Source: Chlorophyllum brunneum | Lineage: Eukaryota > Basidiomycota > Agaricomycetes > Agaricales > Agaricaceae | Direction of reading: 5' to 3' | Assembly (NCBI GenBank): GCA_963576785.1 | Contig: OY756144.1 | Coordinates: forward strand, 2,666,001 to 2,730,000 | DNA length: 64,000 nucleotides | Shown: piece after piece, positions 10,638 to 21,382 of the stretch | Position numbering within the stretch: position 1 is the stretch's first letter | Layout of the letters: every line of letters starts with the position of its first letter | The notes under the pieces: generated by a model | Database searches by the model: none | What the model was told of the DNA's origin: nothing | What the model saw: only the letters and a program-made list of their open reading frames with translations | Translations under genes and position numbers: made by a program

Positions 10638-12594
10638 TGGCAAGCTGTAGAGTACGAGGGTTAGGGAGGGGAGATCGCCGCCGAAGACGGTTGTTACTTA
10701 CCTCGCGATAAAACTTCTTGATTTTCTCGGGTTCAAACCGAGCATCGAAGAATTTGCATTTCTTCGAGGTCGTATGGTGGGGACCCCGACAGTTGAGACA
10801 ACGCGGCATATGAGGACAGGGCTCGTCCGCCGGTGTAGGAGGAATGGGGGGCTGCACACTGGAATTACCCTTGCAGCACCCACAGAGAGTTCGGTGATGT
10901 TCCTCACGATGAGGACCACCACAGGTCAGGCATTTCAAGGCCTGCGCCTTGCAGAATTGAATGGGGTGGCCCCAGTGGAAGCAACGCTTGCACAGAGACA
11001 CCCCCGGGGAGGCTGCGGATGGCCTAATAGGACAGGCATATCCACCGATATGGAGCAATTTCCTGAGAAGGAGGTTCGCCTGTTGACCCTTCTGAGAGTC
11101 GTGAATATTGAAGTACACCGTGGCGGTATCAGACGCCTCGGAATTCCTCGAAATACGGGGGGGTCCCGTTAACGTGAAGAGGTCAGAAAACGCTGTGCGC
11201 TTCATGATCTGTTCGATCTCAAACGAGGACCAGCAAGTCTCGCCAATCCTGAAGAAGGGGACGTTGATGACGTTGAGGTAGGACTTCGACTGAGGAAGGC
11301 CAACTGTAAACACAGTTCCCTGAGGGACGGCCTTCGAAATCCACGTCCTGGCGACCTCAAGGTCGGCGGGGGTGGGGACAGCGTTGGTATGCAGAGCAAA
11401 ACCCCCATACTCGGCAGAGGTAGACTCTACTCGAATGTGGAGGCGTGAGTCCACAAAACCACGGTTAACCATGGTCTCGAGGTGGAAAGCGGAGACTTCG
11501 GGGGTAGCCTCGAAGTCAACGATCAACTGGTGCCGTGAGGGGCCAGCGGTGGTCATCCTGGGCCTCTTCTTAGAAGCTTTGGACTTAGGAGGAGAGGCCT
11601 GCTCGCCCATGGCGAGAATCCTGTCCGGAGGAAGCGAAGGGAACATTTGTGCAAGTTGCACAACAGTCCCCGATGCCGTAGTTGCCTTCCCCTTCCCTTT
11701 CGGTTGGGGAGCAGGCTCCTTAGCCACCGCAGCGAATGTTCTCTTGTTCCCTGGCTTGGCGGCTGGAGCAGAAGGAGCAGGAGGAGCCACCGGCTTGCGC
11801 TGGTAGGTCCCCTTGCCCGCGAGAGGAGACGGACCCACCCCTACGGGGCGAGAACCGCTCAGAGCACCCTCTGGACCAGGCATCGGAATGTCTGGGTCCT
11901 GGGGGGGAGGTCCAGCCTGGGGAGGCCGGGGAGCAACTCAAGCCCTCGGTACTGGAGGAGTACAGGGAGCAGGAGGCAGGGGTGCGGGAGCGGCGGGGGC
12001 CAGGCCCATAGATGCGCTCAGGACGGTACCAATAGTAGGCATCCCGAAGCCAAGCTCGACAGTGGACCATCCACTGTCATCGATAGCCTTGCACAACCGA
12101 ATAATCGATCGCGCAAGGGGGTAAACAGACTTACCCGGGAGGGTAGTCCAGTCGATATTCTCCACCGTCTTGTTAAGGAAGGTGGAGATAAGGTCCAGCG
12201 AGTCCGAGGCTGCTTCGAGGTCCCCTGCAACACTTTCAGCAGTGTTCAGAAGATGACAGGAGTACGGGGACGAGGAGCTGGAGGAAGAGGGTGCAGGGCT
12301 GGGTGCGCTGGGGGTAGGGCCCCGAGGGGGAGTCAAGGGATCTTCGTCGAACCCTCCTAACTTGCCAAAGTCCTCCACAGCAGGCCCAGGCGATGGCGAG
12401 GTTGCGCGTGAAGGGTTGCGTGAATCCCTCCTACCGGTGGGAGTTCGGAGAATGTCAGGTGGTCCTCTAGAACGGCTAGATTCGCGCTGACGATGGATAG
12501 GTCCTGTTGAGGACCCGCGGATGGTGTCGAGGGTGTCGGGGGACTCAGGGACTTGGCGCCCGGTCCCCCCGCCGAATGGGTGATGCGATGACAT
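10630..12594 (-). pseudogene. LINE-A ORF1 (gag-like), copy 2, single nonsense change
   Basis: About 654 codons from ATG at 12594 (MSSHHPFGGG). The N-terminal third is Pro/Ser-rich with a Ser run; the middle region (LIVDFEATPEVSAFHLETMV to YFNIHDSQKGQQANLLLRKL) looks like the usual LINE ORF1 RNA-binding core. Then come three knuckles: CKRCFHWGHPIQFC (CX2CX4HX4C), CLTCGGPHREEHHRTLC and CLNCRGPHHTTSKKC. The only lesion seen is CGA-to-TGA at 11938-11940 (GCTTGAGTT where other copies have GCTCGAGTT). ORF1 ends in LQLANE and overlaps ORF2 by 8 nt. Confidence 0.88.
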
Positions 12595-13003
12595 GCGGGA
12601 TAGCCGCGGGTGTATTCCTAGTAGCCTAGGACACCGAAACAAGCGAGTACAACGGATAAGACGATGAGGACGATTTGTTTACACTTGTTTACTGGTGGAA
12701 GTACCAAATCAAGAAGCAATGTTTATGGGAGAAGTGAAACACTTTGGACTTGTCATGCTTGACGGCAAGTCCAAACAAAGTAGTCAGGCAGTATATAATC
12801 TAGTATGCCTGCTTAAGGCATACCAGATTAGGTTCCCAGGTTTTTGCCTGGGCAATGGCCAGGCCATCATCAACATATGAGAGCAAGGTACTCCCAAGGG
12901 CGATTGCCTCCCTGTCATAGAGTTTCATGAAGGGGGCAAGGTAGAGGCCAGAGAGGACAGGAGAGAGCGAAGAGCCCTGACCTACCCCAACATCCGCTTG
13001 GAC

Positions 13004-14064
13004 TTTGGTCTTGTACACCAGTACTGCACTGAACTTCAGGTCGCTGCGGATTCCCATCCGCAAACCTCCCTTGACTCCCTTCATCAGAGGGTTGTCAAAT
13101 CCTGCCAGGGTGCCTGGATCACTCGATTCTAGGATTCTACTTACTCGGGTAGCCAGTTCATGGCTCTCGAAGGGCGTAACGGTAAGCCCCTCCAGCCCAC
13201 TTACCTCCATGGAGGTTTGTGGCTGCCTTCCGCCGCAGCAAAGTCCAACTCGCTGTCTGCCCACATGTGTAGGGTTATACTCAACCATATGCCTATTGGG
13301 GCCTATAGGTCTCGGTTCTTCCAAGATGAACCATTCTGGTGTCCATGTGGGGCTCCCTTCGAGTCTCATATGCATATTCTTACCAACTGCAGTCAGTTTG
13401 ACACCTCTCGGGGGTACCCTGCCATGCCGGGTGCCCTTGTCAAATTCTTGAAAGTGAACCCTCAGGCGTTTGCCTTCCCATCTGTTCCTCAGGGAATTGG
13501 ATAACTGGCTCAGGGCAGGTGGGTTATTGTCCGGTGCCGGAGAACTCCGGTGAAAGTCCGGTGAAGACCCTCGGAGTTTTATGAATGGAGTTGTCCCCTT
13601 CGGCGACTAGGTGTGGTGAAGACGCCGATAGCCACACAAATGGTGCGGCCGATTACTCTGGCAAGGGTGACCGCGGCCGGGGGGTCGACTCTCAGTAAGA
13701 GGAACTCTGGAGGCTAGTAACCAGACCGGTAACTGGGGCATTTCCACTGCTGGGCATTTACAGTGAATTAACACCTACTGACCGGGCCTGGTCTTTGGAC
13801 TGGGTCGCTGGTTGGGGGACCTCCCTGCCCACTCGCCTCTTCTGGCATCCACTCCCCTCGCCCTCCGGGCTCGGGAGTAGGACACAATTCCTCCTACCGT
13901 TGGTTTTGGGCAACGGTACTTCTGCTTGGTAGGGCGTAGTTACCGCTTTCTCCATAGATACCCGCTAGTGTACTTGTTTGTATGCCAGCTGCAGGCTGTG
14001 TTCGAGCACTGCATAATAAATTGGCCCTAGGCCACGATTTAAAAAAAAAAAAAAAAAAAAAAAA
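13004..14064 (+). mobile_element. LINE-B 3' end, 5'-truncated, inserted in element Z
   Basis: ORF2 C-terminus, LINE-B 3' UTR (ggttttgggcaacggtac, gcataataaattggcc) and A tract (14041-14064). The host LINE-A sequence stops at ccgcttg (13003) and resumes at ggacttatggtctcc (14065). About 10 bp of host (cctgagatca) are missing, and the left edge has gactttggtc, similar to the right-hand gacttatggtc. This may be a short imperfect target-site duplication with a small target deletion. Confidence 0.8.
13012..13504 (+). pseudogene. LINE-B ORF2 C-terminal fragment
   Basis: Encodes the end of RNase H and the C-terminal motif: MALEGRNGKPLQPTYLHGG, ILNHMPIGAYRSRFFQDEPF, CPCG, HILTNC, ending QAFAFPSVPQGIG and a stop at 13504. 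CAG-to-TAG near 13131 interrupts the upstream part. It aligns with the intact LINE-B C-terminus at 54700-55040. Confidence 0.8.
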
Positions 14065-14758
14065 GGACTTATGGTCTCCCCATGCATACTGTATAGAGCA
14101 GCCAACTAAATAAGAGGCAAAGAATCTACCCACACAGGAGTCGAATCCTTGCTTCCATAGGATCGCCAACAACATATCATGGTTGAGCGAAGAAAAGAAC
14201 TGAGCAATGTCAAAAGCAACAACGCTAGTCTTGAGGCCCTTGGCCCACCCTGCACGAACAATATGGGTTAGGAGCATCCCAGCATCATCAGTGGACCTCT
14301 GACAGATACCACTGAGCTGATTTGGATGAAAAACTCCATGTTTGACAGAGTCAAACTGGAGGCAATTCGAGATCATTTTCTCAATAAGCTTGCCAAAGGT
14401 GTTCAGGAGCACAATGGGCCTGAATGCCTTGGGCATTGAGTAGGATGGCTTGCCTGGCTTTGGTATAATAACCAACAAGCTTTCCTTGAAGTGGGATGGC
14501 CAATGACCCACATGCATGCAGGCATTAGCTATCCCAATGAACAGCCGAAGGACATCAGGGTCCTCGGTGATCTCCTTGAGGTGGGTCCACGTTACGTGGT
14601 CTGGCCCCGGGGCAGACACACCCGAGCATGCACTCAGGGTGTCCATCAGCTCCAAGGCTGAGAAATGGACCCACTCCCTAGCCGGAAGACTTGGCAGCGG
14701 ATTAAGGACAGAAATATCCACAGCTCAGCCAGAAGCTGAGTTGTAGGTATTGTGGAGT

Positions 14759-14772
14759 GCGTCCCAGAGATC
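14759..14772 (+). repeat. Target-site duplication of LINE-A copy 4 (partner 20739-20752)
   Basis: Perfect 14-bp repeat gcgtcccagagatc. The host ORF2 sequence continues across it (gagatccgggagcacg). Confidence 0.9.
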
Positions 14773-14907
14773 TTTTTTTTTTTTTTTTTTTTTTTTTTAA
14801 TTCATCATGTTTAAGGTGGTGCGCGATCGCAGTCCACCTGTATCTACTGTGACATGTAGGCTACAAAAGTGATGGTATTCGAAGATTGGCTCTCCTCTGG
14901 CCGAACT

Positions 14908-14927
14908 AGACCGCCGACAGGCGGTCT
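14908..14927 (-). other. 3' UTR hairpin of LINE-A copy 4, common loop
   Basis: Perfect stem agaccgcc/ggcggtct; sense loop TGTC, the common form also seen at 5365-5384, 26735, 40223 and 60683. Confidence 0.6.
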
Positions 14928-15084
14928 GGGTGAACAGTCACGGAAACGCGCACGAACGCGCGAGTCCTAGACTAGATATGTAGAGCGACCCCTTGCCTCC
15001 CCTCCCGAAGGAGAGTATGCGTCAATTTGCAATTAACTTCTACACACACCAGAGATGTGGGAAGCTAGCAGGGGTCGCGCTGCG

Positions 15085-18000
15085 TTATCCAACTCCCGCA
15101 AGCGGTGTGTTGGCCTTAAACGCGAACGCAGAAGGATTGCGCTTAAGAAAATTAACCAGCTGGTCAATAGAGACCGGCAGGCCACGACGTCTCTTGTACA
15201 AGGGACAAGAGCACAGGATATGAGTGCGAGTCTCCAGAGGAGCCCCACACCTGCAGCCAATAGGCTCCAGAGGATGGAACCGGGAGCGGTACTCGCCGGT
15301 TGGAGCGTGCCCGAGGATGGCACGGTTCGCTCTCGTCGCAATAGACTGAGAGGGAAAAGAAGGAAGCCAAGAACCCCCACGGAGGTATGTCGGCTGTAGG
15401 ATTTTGTCCTTGCTATCCTTGAGAATAAGGAAGCTCGAACCGCGATAAGAGGAGCCCTGGAAAGTGACTCTCCAGGCCTTCTGAATAGCTGCTACGTTGA
15501 CTTTACGCAGCGAGTCAATTGATGTTGCTGGACGGCGTCCAGCGGCAACCTGTAATTCAGTGGCAAATGCATGCACATCCTGATGAATGGACCATTTCGC
15601 CGATGACGGAACGGACCAGAAAGTGAGGGAGCAGTCAGGACAATTCCTGAACCACTCCAACAAAAGTCGACACACAGCCAGGGAGTGTCCCTGGCCAGAG
15701 TGTATGGACGGGTCAAGAGCTCGCTTGGCAGAACCAATTGAGTCTGTGAAGACCGCAATGTGTACAGCCTCCGAGACTGCGGAAGCAGTACTCAAGGCCA
15801 TACGAATGGCAAAGAGTTCAGTATCTGGGGCTGTAACCTTGCCAGCTGGGTGACGCGTTGCATGAAGCAAGCGTGTCCCCCTATAAACATGGGCAGCAGA
15901 AACTGCCTGGAAGTCTCCAACCAGTGGCAGACTTGCGTCCGTCGCTGCGTAGACAACCTGTCTATCCTCACAATACCTACGGAGGGTGTCGTTGAGCAAA
16001 TCCACCTGACGGCCCGCAGGGTTTCCACCGAGCAAGGCGTCATACGTTTTAAAAGTCACCTGGGCCGCGAAGTGGTCCATGAGACGATAACCTGGCAACG
16101 CCTCGAGCGCAAACGGCTCGAACGTCTCCGTTAGGTCTGGCAAGCGAGAGTTTGCCTCCGTGACCGGCCCCTTGACCTTACCCGCCTGGGCGGGGGTCAT
16201 GAGAGCAATCGATCTGGGGTGTGGAACACAACCCCCTATATACTGACGCCCCATAACGGAACGAACAGGGTGATGATCAGAAAGCATGGCCACCCTGTGG
16301 ACGGCACGGGCAGCTAACTTTCTGAGATGAAGGTGGATGGGGATGAGGCCAGCCAAGGCTTCAGCTCCTCTGGTAGGGCTGGTGTGGAATGCGCCAGTGA
16401 TCCACAATGCAGCTTTGCGCTGCATAGTGTTAAGTTGTTTCAGAAGGGCCTTGTTACGGGCACCTTCATAGAACCAGAGTCGAAACCCATACGTAGCAAT
16501 GGGCACTACGCATGAGCGGTACAGAGTCCTCTTCTGAGAAGGAAGAAGGCCTCGTGAAGAGTTACCAAGCATGCCCATGGCCTTGACCGTGGACAGAGAC
16601 TTAGTAGCGTAATGCCGAACGTGCTCTTTAAACGTAAGAGCGCGATCGAAGAAAAAACCCAAGTACCTCCAATGGGTCTTAGGGCGAAGCGGAGTATCGC
16701 CGGTATGGGGAGCATACCCCAGATCCAGTGGTGGGTTGTCGTCTCCCCGTTTGCGGGAGAAGTGAAAAACTTCGGACTTGTCGTGCTCAACGGCAAGCCC
16801 AAATGAGGTAGTCAGGCGATAAATAATCTGGTACGCCTGCTTGAGGCATACCAAATTAGGCTCCCAAGTTTTGGCTTGGGCGATGACAAGGCCATCGTCG
16901 ACGTATGAGAGTAAAGTACTCCCAAGAGCGATTGCCTCCCTATCATAAAGTTTCATGAAGGGGGCGAGATAGAGGCCGGAGAGGACAGGAGAGAGCGAAG
17001 AGCCCTGACCTACCCCAACGTCCGCTTGCCTGAGATCAGACTTGTGGTCCCCCCACGCATACTGCGTAGAGCGTCCCACTAAGTAAGAGGCAAAGAATCT
17101 ACCCACACAGGGGTCGAATCCTTGCTTCCGTAAAATCGCCAACAACATAGAGTGGTTGAGCGAAGGAAAGAACTGAGCGATGTCGAAAGCAACAACGCTA
17201 GTCTTGAGGCCCCTGGCCCACCCCGCGCGAACGACATGGGTTAGGAGCATCCCTGCATCATCAGTGGACCTCTGACGGATGCCACCGAGCTGATTTGGAT
17301 GAAAAACTCCATGCTTGACAGAGTCAAACTGGAGGCGATTCGAGATCATCTTCTCGATGAGCTTGCCGAAGGTGTTCAAGAGCACAATGGGTCTGAACGC
17401 CTTGGGCGTTGAGTAGGACGGCTTGCCCGGCTTCGGTATGATAACCGACAAGCTTTCCTTAAAGTGAGATGGCCAATGACCCACACTCATGCAGGCATTG
17501 GCTATCCCGATGAATAGCCGAAGGACATCGGGGTCCTCGGTGATCTCCTTGAGGTGGGTCCACGTTACATGGTCCGGCCCCGGGGCGGACACACCCGAGC
17601 ATGCGCTAAGGGTGTCCATCAGCTCTAAGGCTGAGAATTGGACCCACTCCCGCGCCGTAAGGCTTGGCAGTGGATCAAGAACAGAAATATCTACAGCTCG
17701 GCCAGAAGCCGAGTTGTAGGTATTGTGGAGTGCGTCCCAGAGATCCGGGAGCACGTGACACGGCTCTCCATTGTACTGGATAGCCTCGCAGGGTGGAAGC
17801 TTCCGCTTCTGGACCCATTCCATAAGGTCCCACGGTTGCTTGTTTGTAGAAGCAATCTCCTCGATGCGAGCATCAAAGAAGTTGCGCTTGGTGCGCTTCT
17901 TAGCGCGTCTAAAGTCAGAGTAGTCATCGTGGGACTGAGTCTCACGATATCTCCCGAAAGTTTCGCAGCATTCCTGGTTCCACCAGGGTTTAGAGCGGCG

Positions 18001-18957
18001 AGTGATCATGATGTCTACTGCGTGGGCTTCCCACGCGGTGGAGAAGGCCTCTGCCACGGCAAGAACCACAGCTTCAACCTCATCAGTAGTGGTAGGTTCC
18101 GGAAGTCTAGCTACTTCACGGAGGTCCCGGATAATATCAGTGAGGAAGAGCGCTACCTCTTCGCCACCATCATGCGGCAGGGTTTTCCTGTGAGTCTCCA
18201 CTATCGTGGGAATGACTGGAAGCGTCAGAACCAGTGGAACGTGGTCTGACGGACCCCTAAGGGAGTAATCCAACCTGGGTCTATGGGAAATAGACAGGTC
18301 TGATGGAACAAATGCAAGATCAATGACTGACGGTCGGAGATCCTCATTATGCGGAATGTGAGTAGGCCCAGGCTCGACCGGAAGGGCGAGGTCTAGACCG
18401 ATGTCTGTCCCGATGGAGATCAGAGACTGCGAGGTACCTGAGTGGGAGCCACAATTAGGGTCCCACAACTCAGAATGGCAATTGAAATCGCCGCCCATAT
18501 AGATATGCTTGGGCAATGTGGCAGCCCAGTCTGCCAGGAACCGAATTGCCGTGTGCTCCGAATCAGAGTAAACGTTCATGAGATTCAGGGTCTCACCCCC
18601 TAAAAAGAGGGAGAGAACCATGATGTCACGGTGATTGATGAGATCCGTCCGATAGGACGGTCTCAGAGAAGACAACCGGTTATGGACAAATGTCATAACC
18701 CGTGGGTCAGAGCCAGGCTCTGGGGCCCGAACCATGCACAGCCACTCGGGGTGCTTGGGGGCGCCAATAATGTCGTCCCCCTCGACAAAGGTCGTGGAGG
18801 GGGCGGATCTGATGAACCGCCAGGGAGGTTCTTGAATAAAGAGAACATCAAAAAGATCTTTGAGGTCCTCAAGTAGCGTGTCCAATAAATCATAATTTTT
18901 ATTCAGATTCTGTTGGTACAATCGGATACTTCGTAATTCTAATGGCCGCCTATTCAT
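15085..18957 (-). CDS. LINE-A ORF2 polyprotein: AP endonuclease, reverse transcriptase, RNase H (intact)
   Basis: 1290 codons from the ATG at 18957 with no stop or frameshift. EN, about residues 1-250: QEPPW near 43, YMGGDFNCHSELW near 155, SVIDLAFVP near 210, GPSDHVPL near 235. RT, about 495-860: IIPKPGKPSYSTPKAFRP, motif A FDIAQFFPSLNH near 591, motif B VGQGSSLSPVLSG near 649, motif C YVDD near 685, then YLGFFFDRALTF. RNase H: ATDASLPL (Asp near 1007), TELFAIRMAL (Glu near 1047), FTDSIGSAKRAL (Asp near 1072). C-terminal CRCG and THILCSC motif near 1220. All catalytic motifs I know for these domains are present. The upstream TTG (18963) would add two residues; I prefer the ATG because it overlaps the ORF1 stop in sister copies. 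The enzyme nicks target DNA and reverse transcribes LINE RNA in place. Confidence 0.95.
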   Translation of the reverse strand: MNRRPLELRSIRLYQQNLNKNYDLLDTLLEDLKDLFDVLFIQEPPWRFIRSAPSTTFVEGDDIIGAPKHPEWLCMVRAPEPGSDPRVMTFVHNRLSSLRPSYRTDLINHRDIMVLSLFLGGETLNLMNVYSDSEHTAIRFLADWAATLPKHIYMGGDFNCHSELWDPNCGSHSGTSQSLISIGTDIGLDLALPVEPGPTHIPHNEDLRPSVIDLAFVPSDLSISHRPRLDYSLRGPSDHVPLVLTLPVIPTIVETHRKTLPHDGGEEVALFLTDIIRDLREVARLPEPTTTDEVEAVVLAVAEAFSTAWEAHAVDIMITRRSKPWWNQECCETFGRYRETQSHDDYSDFRRAKKRTKRNFFDARIEEIASTNKQPWDLMEWVQKRKLPPCEAIQYNGEPCHVLPDLWDALHNTYNSASGRAVDISVLDPLPSLTAREWVQFSALELMDTLSACSGVSAPGPDHVTWTHLKEITEDPDVLRLFIGIANACMSVGHWPSHFKESLSVIIPKPGKPSYSTPKAFRPIVLLNTFGKLIEKMISNRLQFDSVKHGVFHPNQLGGIRQRSTDDAGMLLTHVVRAGWARGLKTSVVAFDIAQFFPSLNHSMLLAILRKQGFDPCVGRFFASYLVGRSTQYAWGDHKSDLRQADVGVGQGSSLSPVLSGLYLAPFMKLYDREAIALGSTLLSYVDDGLVIAQAKTWEPNLVCLKQAYQIIYRLTTSFGLAVEHDKSEVFHFSRKRGDDNPPLDLGYAPHTGDTPLRPKTHWRYLGFFFDRALTFKEHVRHYATKSLSTVKAMGMLGNSSRGLLPSQKRTLYRSCVVPIATYGFRLWFYEGARNKALLKQLNTMQRKAALWITGAFHTSPTRGAEALAGLIPIHLHLRKLAARAVHRVAMLSDHHPVRSVMGRQYIGGCVPHPRSIALMTPAQAGKVKGPVTEANSRLPDLTETFEPFALEALPGYRLMDHFAAQVTFKTYDALLGGNPAGRQVDLLNDTLRRYCEDRQVVYAATDASLPLVGDFQAVSAAHVYRGTRLLHATRHPAGKVTAPDTELFAIRMALSTASAVSEAVHIAVFTDSIGSAKRALDPSIHSGQGHSLAVCRLLLEWFRNCPDCSLTFWSVPSSAKWSIHQDVHAFATELQVAAGRRPATSIDSLRKVNVAAIQKAWRVTFQGSSYRGSSFLILKDSKDKILQPTYLRGGSWLPSFPSQSIATRANRAILGHAPTGEYRSRFHPLEPIGCRCGAPLETRTHILCSCPLYKRRRGLPVSIDQLVNFLKRNPSAFAFKANTPLAGVG

Positions 18958-18964
18958 TGGCAAG

Positions 18965-20738
18965 CTATAGAGTACGAGGGTTGGTGAGGGGAGATCGCCG
19001 CCAAAGACGGTTGTTACTCACCTCGCGATAGAACTTCTTGATTTTCTCGGGTTCGAACCGAGCATCAAAAAATTTGCACTTCTTCGAGGTCGTGTGGTGG
19101 GGACCTCGGCAGTTGAGACAACGCAGCGTATGAGGACAAGGCTCATCTGCCGGTGTAGGAGGGATGGGGGGCTGCACGCTGGAGTTACCCTTGCAGTGCC
19201 CACAGAGAGTTCGGTGATGTTCCTCGCAATGAGGGCCACCACAGACCGGGCATTTCAAGGCCTGCGCCTTGCAGAATTGCATGGGGTGGCCCCAGTGGAA
19301 GCAACGCTTGCACTGAGACACCCCCGGAGAGGCTGCGGATGGCCTAATAGGACAGGCGTATCCACCGATATGGAGCAATTTCCTGAGAAGGAGGTTCGCC
19401 TGCTGACCCTTCTGAGAGTCGTGAATATTGAAGTACACCGTGGCAGTATCAGATGCCTCGGAGTTCCTCGAAATGCGGGGGGGTCCCGTTAACGTGAAGA
19501 GGTCAGAAAACGCGGAGCGTTTCATGATCTGTTCGATCTCAAACGAGGACCAGTGAGTCTCGCCGATCCTGAAGAAAGGGACATCGATGACCTTGAGATA
19601 GGACTTCGACTGAGGGAGGCCAACTGTAAAAACAGTTCCCTGAGGGACGGCCTTCGAGATCCACAACCTAGTGACCTCCAGGTTGGCAGGGGTGGGGACA
19701 GCGTTGGTGCGCAGAGCAAAACCCCCATACTCGGCAGAGGTAGACTCTACTCGAATGTGGAGGCGTGAGTCCACGAAGCCACGGTTAACCATGGTTTCGA
19801 GGTGGAACGAGGAGACTTCGGGGGTAGCCTCGAAATCAACGATCAACTGGCGCCGTGAGGGGCCAGCGGTGGTCATCCTGGGCTTCTTCTTAGAAGCTTT
19901 GGACTTAGGAGGAGAGGCCTGCTCGCCCATGGCGAGGATCCTGTCCGGAGGAAGCGAGGGGAACATTTGTGCCAATTGCACAACAGTCCCCGACACCGTA
20001 GTCGCCTTCCCCTTTCCTTTCGGTTGGGGGACAGGCTCCTTAGCCACAGCGGAGAACGTTCTCTTGTTCCCTGGTTTAGCGGCTGGAGTAGAAGGAGCAG
20101 GAGGAGCCACCGGCTTGCGCTGGTAGGTCCCCTTGCCCGCAAGAGGAGACGGTCCCACCCTTCCGGGGCGAGGACCACTCAGAGCACCCTCTGGACTAGG
20201 CATCGGAACGTCTGGGTCCTGGGGGGGGGATCCAGCCTGGGGAGGCCGGGGAGTAACTCGAGCCCCTGGTACTGGAGGAGTACGGGGAGCTGGAGGCTGA
20301 GGAGTGGGAGCGGTGGGGGCCAGACCCATAGATGCGCTCAGGACGGTACCAACGGTAGGCATCCCGAAGCTGAGCTCGACAGTGGACCATCCACTGTCGT
20401 CGATAGCCTTGCACAGCCGAATGATCGATCGTGCAAGGGGGTACACAGACTTACCCGGGAGGGTAGTCCAGTCGATGTTCTCCACCGTCTTGTTAAGGAA
20501 GGTGGAGATGATATCCAGCGAGTCCGAGGCCGCTTTGAGGTCTCCCGCAACACTTTCAACAGTGTTAAGAAGATGGCAGGAGTACGGGGACGAGGAGCTG
20601 GAGGAGGAGGGCGCAGGGCTAGGTGCGCTGGGGGTAGGGCCCCGAGGGGGAGTCATGGGATCTTCGTCGAACCCTCCTAACTCGCCAAAATCCTCCACAG
20701 TGGGCCCAGGCGATGGCGAGGTTGCGCGTGAGGGGTAC
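18965..20738 (-). pseudogene. LINE-A ORF1 of copy 4, 5'-truncated, early stop
   Basis: Open from the element's 5' edge to TAG at 18965-18967. That stop (CTATAG for CTACAG) removes the last residues QLANE and breaks the usual 8-nt overlap with ORF2. It contains the Pro/Ser-rich region (PSPAPSSSSSSSPYSC), the RNA-binding core and knuckles CKRCFHWGHPMQFC, CPVCGGPHCEEHHRTLC and CLNCRGPHHTTSKKC. The native start is lost. The frame stays open into the flanking host ORF2 of element Z, giving a 621-codon chimeric frame from ATG at 20830. Confidence 0.88.
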
Positions 20739-21382
20739 GCGTCCCAGAGATCCGGGAGCACGTGACATGGCTCTCCATTGTACTGGATAGCCTCACAGGG
20801 TGGAAGCTTCCGCTTTTGGACCCATTCCATAAGGTCCCACGGTCGCTTGTTAGTAGAAGCAATTTCCTCGATGTGAGCATCAAAGAAGTTGCATTTAGCG
20901 CACTTCTTAGCACGTCTAAAATTAGAGTAGTCATTGTGAGAACAAGTCTCACGATACCTCCTGAAGGTTTCGTGGCATTCCTGGTTCTACCAGGGCTTAG
21001 AGCGGCAAGTGATCATGATGTCCACTGCATGGGAAGCCCATGCAGTGGAGAAGGCCTCCACCACAGCAAGAACCGCAGCTTCGACCTCATCAGTGGTAGT
21101 GGGTTCCGGAAGTCTAGCTACTTTACGGAGGTCCCGAATAATATCAGTGAGGAAGAGCGCTACCTCCTCGCCACCATCACGCGGCAGGGTTTTCCTGTGA
21201 GTCTCCACTATCGTGGGAATGACTGGAAGCGTCAGAACCAGTGGAACGTGGTCTGACGGACCCCTAAGGGAGTAATCCAACCTAGGTCTATGGGAAATAG
21301 ACAGGTCTGATGGGACAAATGCAAGATCAATAACCGAAGGTTGAAGATCCTCATTGTGTGGAATGTGAGTAGGCCCAGGCTC

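Larger units (their letters stand above)
6460..12719 (-). mobile_element. Full-length LINE-A, copy 2
   Basis: 6.26 kb with T tract (6460-6480), 3' UTR, ORF2, ORF1 and a 5' UTR of about 125 bp. Its sense 5' end (ttgcttcttgatttgg) matches that of 35235-41972 (tcgcttcttgatttgg), so both are full length and carry no leader module. A perfect 16-bp target-site duplication shows recent insertion. Both ORFs carry few lesions. ORF2 begins with the QQNCNKNYDLVDTLLEDL variant shared with the copy at 46362-64000, different from the QQNLNKNYDLLDTL variant of 14773-20738. Confidence 0.92.
14773..20738 (-). mobile_element. LINE-A copy 4, nearly complete, intact ORF2
   Basis: Runs from the T tract 14773-14798 to 20738, where the sense 5' end falls inside ORF1 (about 315 bp short of the full 5' end). 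Flanked by a perfect 14-bp target-site duplication in element Z. It is CpG-rich and has an uninterrupted ORF2, so it is among the youngest copies. Its ORF1 start is lost, so it is probably not autonomous, although its ORF2 might act in trans. Confidence 0.92.
6086..21382 (-). pseudogene. LINE-A ORF2 of element Z, in four pieces
   Basis: Reading the minus strand: 21382-20739 EN second half and linker (PGPTHIPHNEDL, GPSDHVPL, to VLPDLWDA); 14772-14065 linker and first RT half (TGA for CGA at 14725-14727, IIPKPGKPSYSMPKAF, FDIAQFFSSLNH); 13003-12736 RT core (QADVGVGQGSSLSP, YVDDGLAIAQ); 6458-6086 thumb region (YLGFFFDWALTFKEHIQHYA, KAALWITGAF). The interruptions are LINE-A 6460-12719, LINE-B 13004-14064 and LINE-A 14773-20738. 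The element is CpG-depleted relative to its insertions, so it is older than they are. Confidence 0.8.
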
